Of a stretch of DNA of 64,000 bases, positions 22,387 through 64,000 are shown in pieces. The stretch's first letter is position 1. Each line of letters starts with the position of its first letter. The position numbers and the translations under genes are program-made. The notes under the pieces were generated by a model. That model searched no databases. It was not told the origin of the DNA and was given only the letters and a program-made list of their open reading frames with translations. This DNA is from Amoebidium appalachense (taxonomy: Eukaryota > Ichthyosporea): NCBI GenBank assembly GCA_963693365.1, contig CAVNZM010000004.1:8370001-8434000 (forward strand), read 5' to 3'.

Positions 22387-23066
22387 CCTTGCAGCTTGGA
22401 GCGGGAAGAAAATTGAGTCCGGTGCATAAGTGCTTATTACCGAAAGCCTGCACGTGGTTGTGGCGGGTAGAGCCTGGCTCTTCTCTGAGTGTTGTTTTGC
22501 ATCAGTTTATGGGCAGGCAGAGTTTGCAGTGGTGTTATGACATCATACGACCAACACACTGTGACACGGCAATGAGTGGGAGTTGGCCACGTCTTTTCTG
22601 TTCAAGAAGTACACTGGTACTCCCGGCTAGCAATGTCTGTTAGAGAAAGTTTCTGAGCAATTGAATAATTGTTTCTGAATCAACACTCACTCGAGTGCAT
22701 AGAGCTTTTGTTTACGGCCATATTCATATATGGTAGTTATATGTTTGAGTCAAAACTGTACCGGTGACGAGCTTCACTAGCAACGTGCTCATTAATTAAT
22801 ATTCCCGGTTCAGATGATGTCATGTCTATATTTGCCACGGGATTCTATTCTTAGAGTGGTAGCGTGCATAAATCCCGAGCTATTCTCAGAATATGTTTAG
22901 TTGTGTGTAGTAAGTTTTACGTTTAACTGTGTGCTAAACACGTTTATTTGTGTGCTTTGGTGCAAGTAAACTAGCCACTCATCGTGCACAGTTTACGTTT
23001 ATATTTGTAACGACTCGTTTTCATTGTGCTCTCTTTTCGGCCATGCTGTACATGGCCCACCACCAG

Positions 23067-23161
23067 GGTGCACACGAGGCCACCATGTGGTGGCCAACGA
23101 CTATACGAGGCAGTGCCTCTCATGCCACAAGGATCACGTGGATGGGAAGCAGAACGTTTGA
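23067..23161 (+). CDS. Possible terminal exon with Cys/His pattern
   Basis: After a CACCACCAG acceptor-like site, one frame (entered at phase 1) runs 31 codons to a TGA at 23159-23161. It contains C-T-R-G-H-H, later C-L-S-C-H, and a basic end, which resembles a small zinc-binding tail. No upstream exon was found, so this may be chance. Confidence 0.2.
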
Positions 23162-23242
23162 TTTACACCTAAACACACTTTTCTATTGTCGTTTCCAGTG
23201 CACAAAACACATTATAGACTAGTGCCCATCACACATGACACC

Positions 23243-23461
23243 ATGTCTGACAATATACAGTTGCAGCATCTAGTCCAACTACTGGAGCAGAGGTTGGCCT
23301 CACAAGATGCAATCATTTCTGACTTAAAGAAGGACCACCGTGTATTAGAACTAGCTTCTATGAACACAATGTCCAACATTTTCAACTCTTCAAGTTTGCG
23401 GTTTACACAACTTCGGATTAATATTAAAAAACAAAGTATAAAACAATATTGTAATAAGTGA
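23243..23461 (+). CDS. Candidate small coiled-coil ORF
   Basis: An ATG-initiated frame of 72 codons ends at TGA 23459-23461. Residues 5-33 (IQLQHLVQLLEQRLASQDAI, then ISDLKKDH) have clear heptad spacing, and the C-terminal half is basic. It could be a small gene, a first exon, or the remnant of a retroelement Gag-like coiled coil. No family recognised. Confidence 0.3.
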   Translation: MSDNIQLQHLVQLLEQRLASQDAIISDLKKDHRVLELASMNTMSNIFNSSSLRFTQLRINIKKQSIKQYCNK

Positions 23462-24985
23462 CTACTTACTTTACATAATACGTAGAACCAAAGCAATATA
23501 CCATGCTTTTGGGCATACTTTTGCACCGCGAGGGCTAATACCATGGAATAAAGTTTGCAATTGCGACACAAAAAAAAGCACGAAAAGCGAAAAAAAAAAA
23601 GATAAAACAACAATAGTAATCAATGCAAATATCATAATCCTGGCTCTCAGATCGAGTGAACTTGACGTTCTATACCCCGGTGACTGTGACCAGGGTCTAT
23701 TTTTAAGTAATGCCCCACATGTAGCGGCCTCTCTTTTGACCCATGAGGCTCAAAGACACCAAAAAACAAAAGCCAATACTCGTGTACCACGTGCACATGC
23801 ATGCACTACCAACTTGCCTTTAGTCGTCAATCTGAATTCGAGTCGAAAATAGCTGCGAGTGTTCTACTCGACTCGGAGTTTCCATCATACGCAGCACTAG
23901 CATACTAATGTGTAACATGTTTTACTTATACTAATTGGTGCATCCGAATCCACATTCAGTTGACAACCATGTGCCCCGGGTATTTTCATGCAGCTGCAGT
24001 ACATACATACAGTCATGCACTCACCAGGGAACGCTTGACAGGAGCTCCGGGAAGGTTTCATATGAAGGCAACCCGCAAGGCTTCGTCACGTGCGTTGAAG
24101 AGACTGAGTGTGAGAGACTGAGTGCCCGTCGCCTGATTGCCACGTGCCCAGTTAAATTTGGGCCAATGCCTCCAAAACCCAATGTGGAAAGCATGTGGAA
24201 ATGCCACTTGCACTGGTGCTGTGGTACAGTAGACTCCAAAGTTTCCGTAGGAATTTCGCGGTACGGTGCGGGAACCAATCAAAACGATGGTGAGGGTCTG
24301 TCCAATCATCTGGAAGAATAGAGACAAGTGGTGCGTAGGGCTTTTGATACAACTACCGACTCATACCGAGGCTCGCCCGAATTGTGAATAATCCCGCAAA
24401 GGAATGCTGCCTGAGTGCAATAGAATACAATCTACTGTTATATTGTCAATGTACTACACCAATAATTTGCACAGAACAGCATTATCCCCACCTATCCTTC
24501 ACACACTTTACACTACTTCGTAATGTATAAACCAAATGGATCATGAATTAAAATGTGGAAAAGTTTCGAACCCTGGGATTCAATATATTGCAGCTGCGTC
24601 TACGGTCTGCCAGTACTGCTGCGTCTGCTCAGACTAAACTTAGACTCTGCTGCCGCAGTGCTGCGTCCTGTTGACTCACAACTTTACACAAGGATTCGTA
24701 GACTGTGCCTACTAACATTAGATAGTATATAGTATACGACTACAGGGTTATTGTATTAACCTACGGTGCATGTTAGTAAAGTTAGGCTATTGTTTTTGCA
24801 AGCGGACCCCTTCTACAGAAGCAGTATTAGTGATGTTTTTCGTTATCCTGGTCTACTTGAAGTAGCCGAGAGACGCCATTGTTGACTGATTATCATAGGT
24901 GTCAATTTTTTGCGGGGAATTACGCAGGAAAACACCAGTTGCTGATGGTCCGATGTCTGGAAGCAGATGCTTTGCTAGTGTAAGT

Positions 24986-24988
<3 letters not shown>

Positions 24989-25020
<32 letters not shown>

Positions 25021-25320
25021 CCCCTGTCTGCGTCCCCTGGGCTTTTCGCCCAGCAACCTGTTCCATTCTTGACGCTTGCGGCAACCCGCTGTCCGCCTCC
25101 CTTTCTGCCTCACCTTCACTCTTATCTCCCTTCCCCCCCCCCCCCCCCCCCCTCGCCCCCCTCACCCCCCCCAAATATCCGCAGACATGCTTGGCTATTC
25201 AGAGCATTCTGCCCCTGCCTCTCTCCACACCGGGGCCACTCCCCCCCCCCCCCCCCCCCCCTTCCCCCCCCCCCCCCCACCCAGTGACTGTCACCCACAA
25301 ATGAGATCCCCCCCCCCCCC
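24989..25320. repeat. Poly-C and C-rich tracts
   Basis: C-runs at 24989-25018, 25134-25152, 25241-25278 and 25307-25320, leading into the family A copy. Confidence 0.85.
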
Positions 25321-25323
25321 CTC

Positions 25324-25456
25324 CCTGAGGATGGGCTCTGCTTATGACGCATACTGTGCGCATGGCTGATGTTGCATACTTGAATGTTTGCCTTTGCATG
25401 TGTCCTGCACCATGCTTCTCATCGTGTATGCGTACTTCGTACCGTGTTCCGCATTC

Positions 25457-25458
<2 letters not shown>
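25324..25458 (+). repeat. Dispersed repeat family A, full copy
   Basis: Runs from CCTGAGGATGGGCTCTGCTT to GTTCCGCATTCAA between two poly-C tracts. This is the best reference copy, nearly identical to the minus-strand copy at 12219-12354. It is the only copy found outside a gene. Confidence 0.85.
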
Positions 25459-25487
<29 letters not shown>

Positions 25488-26560
25488 TTCCCCCGCCCCT
25501 CGCTTACTTTTCGTTTTTTTGCTGTCCCACCCTTCTTCTTCCCCTCCGCCAGTTCTTCTCTGTCCCCCCCCCCCCCCCCCCCCCCCCGCCCCATTCCCCT
25601 CTCCCCCCCAAAACCACCACCATCACCATTCTCGTAGCAAGTAACTTCACACCTCTGTTTGCTAGGCGATGTTCCGATTTCCATTGTTCAACAAGCCTCT
25701 CCCTCCCCCCCCCCAACTCCCCCCTCCCCCCCCCCCCCTCTCTCCCTCGTCTGCCTCCCTCCCTCCCTCCCTCCCTCCCTCCCTCTCTCCATCCCTCCCT
25801 GCTTTCCCCCCTCTTCTCCCCCTCCCTCCCTCCCTCCCTCCCCCCTCCCCCCTCCCTCTCTCCCTCCCTCCCTCCCTCCCTCCCTCCCTCCCCTCTTCTC
25901 TCTCTCTCTCTCTCTCTCTTCCCCCCCCCCCTTCTCCCCCCCCCCCCCCCCCCCCTTTCTCCCAATCCCTCCTTCCCTCCCTCCCTCCCTCACTCCCTCC
26001 CTTCCCCCCCCCCCCCCCCCCTCCCCCCTCCCTCTCCCCCCCCCCTTCTCCCCCCCCCCCCCCCGGTCCCTATCTATCTGTCTGTCTCTCCATCTCTCTC
26101 TCTCTCCCCCTCTGTCTCCCCCCCCTGTCCCCCTCTCTCCCTCCTTTATTCCCGTCCCCCCCTACTTCCTTCTCTCCGTGCTTCCCTCCCTCTACCCCCC
26201 CCCCCCCCTGTCTCCTCTTCTTCCCCCCCCCCCCCCGGCCTCTCTCTCCCCCCCCCCCTTCCTCCCCCCAATATCCCTTTTGCCCTCCTCTCTCTCTCTC
26301 TCCCCCCCCTCTCTCTCTCTCTCCCCCTCCCCCTCCCCCTCCTCCCTTCCTCCTCCCCTGTCTATCTCTTCTCTCCTCTCGTTCTCTCTTTCTGTCTTTC
26401 CCCCCCCCCCCCCCCTCTCTGTGTGTGTGTTTGTGTGTCACTTTGTCTCCCTCTTGCTCTCCTCCAAACACAAACACTCCCCCTCCCACCCCTCCCCCCT
26501 TACCCCACCCCCATCCCCCCCCCCCCCCCCCCCCCCCTTACCCCCCTACCCCTAGCTCCA
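25459..26560. repeat. CT/C-rich low-complexity block of about 1.1 kb
   Basis: (CCCT)n, (CT)n and poly-C runs fill the interval with only short unique gaps (about 25600-25690). Apparent Pro/Ser/Leu reading frames of several hundred codons are translated repeat. Confidence 0.9.
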
Positions 26561-26682
26561 CTGCTCCATTCATTCACCCCTTGGGCATTTTGTCTTTAGC
26601 ACTTTCTCTTTTTGTGTGTGTGTGTGTGCAACATTATGCTCGCATGTCTTGTGTAGTCCCTTTCCCTTCCTTGGACAGTGCA

Positions 26683-27030
26683 TCCCCCCCCCCCCCCCCC
26701 CCCCCCCCTTTCCACCCTCGTCGTTGTTGGCTCTTGACAGTATTATGACTATGTACTGCTGCAAAGATTTTTTCTTTCTTTCTTTCTCTCTCTCTCTCTC
26801 TTTTTGGTTGGTACATCTCCCATTCAACCCTCCCGTTCCCCTTACCCCCTTACCCTCCCCCCCCCCCCCCTCCCCGCTGTTCTCCTTTAGCGTGCATATC
26901 TGAGCCCCCCCTCCCCCCCCCCCCCCCCCCCCCCCCCTCCCCCCTCCCCCTCCCCCTGGCGCCCGCCCACCCGGCAAACACACACCCTTTTTTGAGGGGA
27001 AGGAGAGGGGTGTGTGTGGGGGGGGGGGGG
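26683..27030. repeat. C-rich and G-rich tracts
   Basis: Poly-C at 26683-26708, C/CT-rich at 26850-26956 and poly-G at 27019-27030. Confidence 0.8.
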
Positions 27031-27449
27031 CAATAATTCGACTACTTACCCTGCTTTCATCTTTTGCAGGTAGGCAATGTTTTGGGATGAGGTTGCTGCA
27101 CGCACTGTAGCCTCCAAATTTCAGGGCATCTGAGGGGGTTTATAAAACATTTTCTGGACGGGGCATTTTCGGCTTCAGTTATTTAACGTATATCTCTTGT
27201 ATCTGTTTGCCGGCTACATGCACAAGCAAAAATATCAGAACAGAAGGGGGTGAGGGTTTTTGAACATCAAGTTGGGTTCATAATTTTTTAGAAGGGCAAA
27301 GAAAACGTCAACAAGAAGCAAGAGAAGGGGGTTATCTGTACCGCTGAAATCCGAAGGAGATGGTGGGAACAGAGTGAGTAAGAAAAAGAAACCCCCAAAA
27401 CCCTCAATTACGCATAAGAACTCCCACCTGGTGTGGTGAAATTTCAACC

Positions 27450-53298
<25,849 letters not shown>

Positions 53299-54051
53299 GA
53301 ATAGCTTTGTGAATCTATTTTAGACGACCACGAACTGGCAATAACCTCGTGCTTCTTTTTTTCGGATGACAACAGGCATTAGTGCGTAGTTGTTTTGTTT
53401 GTTTGCTTGTCTTTTTTTGACTGTGGCACATTTATGCCAGTATTTTGATTATAATAGTATCCCTTAAGGTTCACGTCGTTTGGACAGTCATGTTTTTGTA
53501 CTTGTGTATGAATGAGTCGATGTATTTTTGAAAGCAGGCAAGACCGGGCTGCCCTTTTTTTTTCTTTCCTTTTTTCTTTTTTTTTTTTTTTTTTTTTGTG
53601 GTGGTGGTGGTGGGGGGGGGGGGGGGGGGGGGGGGGGGGATAGGAAACACGTGATAGGAGGGGCTGTTATTGACCTTGTTACATGAGTGGACAAACCAAG
53701 CACGAAGGTTGGTGTATTATAGGACACTATAACAAAAGCTAGAATCAAAATTGGTATACATCGGATTCTTCAAGTTTGGGGTGGGGCACAAAACGCAGAT
53801 CGCGATGTCAATAGTGTTATGTTTGTTAACCAAAGCTCAAATGATTGCATGTGATATGTACCTTCTTTTTGTACCCAATAGGTGGGCTTAGAATGAAAGG
53901 AAAGCAATAAACGACCTTTCCAGTAAATAAATTTAAAAATTAAGAAACATAAATAGGCGAGTGCACATGCTGCTATTGTTTTTAATCAAAGCCACGACTG
54001 CTTTACCGTACGCATGCAGGATCATTACATGTGCTTGAAACATGCGCCTGG

Positions 54052-54094
<43 letters not shown>

Positions 54095-54168
54095 TGTGTG
54101 TGTGTATGTGTGTGTGTGTGTGTTGGGGTGTTGGTGGTGATGGTGGTGGTTGTGTTGTTGCAAGAAGG

Positions 54169-54225
<57 letters not shown>

Positions 54226-54603
54226 TGATGAGGGTACTTCACAACTTTTTAGAGAGTGTCCAATCTTTCATTATATCACTCAGGTTGCAGTTTATTATTC
54301 ACTCGGATTTTTCATCATAGGTGGGCATAGTTATAGTGTCAACGTGCAGAAGGTCAATCAAAGTGTTTATAATTAATCATACGTGAACATCAATATTATA
54401 CTAAGTTCAAGTCACCAAATTTTTAAAACAATATTCAGCATCAAATTTGCATCAAATAAATCATCGATATCATGGGCACTGCCCGGCATCATTCACTTAC
54501 GATTATTTAAATCAACACACACTTCATCATATTGCGAGCTCATACCGCGTTCGACATCATCATACCGAGGTTTTTTTTCCCTCGTTGAAATTTAACGATG
54601 TGT
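53299..54603. other. Convergent intergenic region
   Basis: VPS39 3' flank and the 3' flank of the minus-strand Ser-rich gene. It contains a T/GGT/poly-G block (53567-53640) and poly-G/TG blocks (54054-54224). A TTTATT at 54291-54296 could be the minus-strand poly(A) signal. Confidence 0.5.
53906..53911 (+). promoter_or_regulatory. Candidate poly(A) signal of VPS39
   Basis: AATAAA lies about 610 nt after the VPS39 stop codon, in otherwise gene-free sequence. No closer AATAAA was seen. Confidence 0.3.
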
Positions 54604-55035
54604 TCAATACAGCGCAAAAGCATTCCCACTGTTATGATATTGCTTCCCATTGAAAACAAGAGACCCCTCTATCGTTGCACTTCGCGACGGCACCAGTTTC
54701 CCTTGGCTGCAGCTAGGAGTAGGCGCGCTCATCTGCTTGGAGAGTGTTTTCCTCTGCGCACGCGACTTGCAGTTATGCGGCAATCCAACCATTTCAATCG
54801 TTTTTCCGGCTTTGGGTGCAGGAGGTAGTGTGACGGTCTCCCAGAGTGTAGGCTCGTTTTCAACAGAGTCCATGGAGTCAAGGGAGGAAACACTTGGGCT
54901 GCGCCTGTAGCTGTATGATGGTTTTGGGCTCTCGACTGACTCGTTTGAATCGTTGAAAAACGAAGAAAACAGAGACGTGGAAGACCCGCTCCTGGGTCCG
55001 TAGCCGCCGGCGTAAACCTGAGTGTAGTAAGACAT
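54604..55035 (-). CDS. Single-exon Ser-rich protein of unknown function
   Basis: An ATG-initiated frame of 143 residues, not made of simple repeats. Residues 1-20 are Gly/Tyr-rich (MSYYTQVYAGGYGPRSG). Residues 20-60 are Ser-rich with FSSFFNDSNESVESPKP and SPSVSSLDSMDSVE. A conserved-looking acidic/hydrophobic stretch ENEPTLWETVTLPPAPKAGK follows, then a basic half. No signal peptide or membrane segment. Serines in SP and acidic contexts suggest a phosphoprotein. A TATATATA (55078-55085) lies 43 nt upstream of the ATG. Family not recognised. It lacks introns, unlike its neighbours. Confidence 0.6.
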   Translation of the reverse strand: MSYYTQVYAGGYGPRSGSSTSLFSSFFNDSNESVESPKPSYSYRRSPSVSSLDSMDSVENEPTLWETVTLPPAPKAGKTIEMVGLPHNCKSRAQRKTLSKQMSAPTPSCSQGKLVPSRSATIEGSLVFNGKQYHNSGNAFALY

Positions 55036-55077
55036 TTTGGGTGAAATAGATTTATGAGAGTTTTTTAGATGTACATG

Positions 55078-55085
55078 TATATATA
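55078..55085 (-). promoter_or_regulatory. Possible TATA element of the 54604-55035 gene
   Basis: TATATATA 43 nt upstream of the ATG. This would need a very short 5' leader, so the assignment is weak. Confidence 0.25.
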
Positions 55086-55441
55086 CGTGTGTGTTATTTG
55101 TAGTAAAAGAAACGTGTGAACGTGAGCTCGAGTCACTTCAACTTTGTGCTTGGTCGCAGAAATTGAACAGACAAACCGAAGCTGTGTCAGCCTGTGTGTG
55201 CTCCGATTGGGGGCATCCACGCATATTTATACTCAGCGGTTTATCGATGGAGTGATGCGATTGGTGGATAAGAAGAATGCTTGTGGTCTGAGTATAGGAG
55301 GTCTTGCTTCTGTGTACTTTGGTACTGTACAGTGACACAGGTTTATTGGTTCAATAGTGTATAATTAAGTATAAAAGACAAAGGCGGAAAAACAAATCCT
55401 TTCTGAACACATCTACAACCATTCATTTTTTGTATATAACC

Positions 55442-56013
55442 CTAGCTGAAGTAGAAATATATAGAATCTTCGCGAGGCTCAAGCGGAGGGGGTGATCCAC
55501 AAAAACTGCCAATCGGATGCGAGTTGAAAATATTTATGGAACCAATGGAATCCAGGACGGAATCCCTTTGATCGTCATGTTCACTATACGTGATGGCTTT
55601 GCAAAGCCAACTTGGCCCCACAAAAAGCACTAATAGGTAAGCAAACAACAAAATATCATCTTTAAAGCAACTTACAAGCAGTCTTACAAACCGTATTTTT
55701 AATTTTTGGCATGCCTTTTCAACATTGTAACAGTAAAGCCGAGGAGGGCCTGTGATCCATGCAACTCACACAACCCATCACCATGCAGTCGGCCCGAGCG
55801 AGGCCGCGGCGTCGGGTCGCGCGTGCCATGTATATCAGTAAGACTGTCCGCACGCTTTGCAGCCTTGTTATTGCGACTTTGGGAACACAGAGCCTTTTTT
55901 TTGCAATTTTTAACATTCTGAGTTAACGTATTCATTGCAATGGGGGTGAGAAACTGCAGTGCAGGCTTGGTAGCATATACATTGATAGCCGCTACGCGTG
56001 CTCTGGCGCTCAT
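55442..56013 (-). CDS. Unresolved candidate gene, minus strand
   Basis: Two open segments lie in order. The first is an ATG at 56013 opening 104 codons (MSARARVAAINVYATKPALQ start, basic, low in repeats), which closes at 55699. The second is a 3' frame ending at a TAG (55442-55444) that could start at an acceptor near 55636 and is rich in acidic and aromatic residues (YSEHDDQRDSVLDSIGSINI). A strong GTAAGT donor occurs between them at about 55674. I could not join them in one phase, so this may be a small gene plus a separate exon, or chance. Confidence 0.25.
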
Positions 56014-56198
56014 TCCCTAGCAGGGGGGCTCTACAATACCTGTAGTGAAATTCGCAATGAGAATATGGGTCATATGGGGCATTATGGGCCCTTTGTCAAA
56101 TTTAAGACAGTCTCCGAATACGGACTAATGTGCACCTAAAAACAAAAACAAGAAGAAAAAAAAAGAAAAAAAGTAAAAAAAGAAAAAAAGAAGGAAAA

Positions 56199-56371
56199 AA
56201 ACGTTATATCTCCACACATGTTGTCTATCTGATACGTTTATCTCCACATAAAAATCTGTATTCATGATGTAAATGTAACATCGATTTGTACATGTTGGCC
56301 TTGGCTGCTTGGTGCCGACCACTCATCACAGCTCACCTACATGTCGTTAATAAACAGCACATTCCCCCCCA
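56199..56371 (+). repeat. Dispersed repeat family B, copy 2
   Basis: Matches 2373-2558 over about 170 bp with small indels and ends in the same GTTAATAAACAGCACA plus C-run. The 5' side is an A/G-rich stretch (56140-56200). Confidence 0.75.

Positions 56372-64000
<7,629 letters not shown>

Larger units (their letters stand above)
17681..27449. other. Long, mostly non-coding interval
   Basis: It separates the 5' ends of the PAS gene (-) and VPS39 (+). Unique AT/GC-balanced DNA (17.7-19.1, 19.8-20.5, 22.6-24.9, 27.0-27.4 kb) alternates with repeat blocks. Promoters of both flanking genes must lie in it, but no core promoter element could be assigned. Only two weak small-ORF candidates were found near 23.1-23.5 kb. 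Confidence 0.55.

Noticed and set aside
23935-24321. 128-codon plus-strand frame
   Set aside because: It has no ATG at the start and no recognisable domain, and the opposite strand is equally open.
25388-26748. Open frames of 300-400 codons rich in Pro, Ser and Leu
   Set aside because: They span CT/poly-C low-complexity DNA, open in all frames, with no domain or splice logic.

Overview
The window is nuclear DNA of an intron-rich eukaryote. Coding exons are short (about 50-140 nt, one of 950 nt) and split by long introns with GT-AG ends. The non-coding DNA is packed with simple repeats: poly-C/poly-G runs of 20-50 bp, (CA)n/(TG)n runs of 30-170 bp, and mixed C-, CT- and GA-rich tracts. Protein content (an animal-length VPS39, a FAM151/menorin protein, a fungal Ert1/Rds2/AcuK-like PAS regulator and a CBM20 membrane protein) suggests an opisthokont, perhaps a unicellular holozoan with expanded introns. 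That placement is an inference, not a demonstrated identity. Most apparent long reading frames are translated microsatellites (poly-HT, CV, G, P) and are not genes.

Layout. 1-905: the 3' end of a coiled-coil gene (+). 3224-6188: a two-exon FAM151/menorin-like gene (+). 7787-17680: a ten-exon PAS-domain regulator (-), whose introns carry a 34-bp minisatellite and two copies of a dispersed repeat. 17.7-27.4 kb: mainly non-coding, with two weak small-ORF candidates near 23 kb. 27450-53298: a complete 30-exon VPS39/VAM6 gene (+). All exon phases join and the 2,625 coding nt encode 874 residues, in a 25.8-kb locus that is about 90% intron. 54604-55035: a single-exon gene for an unknown Ser-rich protein (-). 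55.4-56.0 kb: an unresolved candidate (-). 62485-64000 and beyond: the 3' end of a membrane protein with a C-terminal CBM20 starch/glycogen-binding domain (-).

Functions. The genes do not form a pathway cluster. VPS39 (HOPS tethering at late endosome/lysosome) and the TM-CBM20 protein (similar in layout to the glycophagy receptor STBD1) could both act near lysosomes, but that is only a thematic link.

The most unusual signals are in the introns. A dispersed element bounded by C-tracts is present in many introns of two genes, always in the sense orientation of its host (introner-like). Splice acceptors and donors are repeatedly built from the edges of (CA)n and (GT)n microsatellites. In two genes a splice site has been copied by local tandem duplication.
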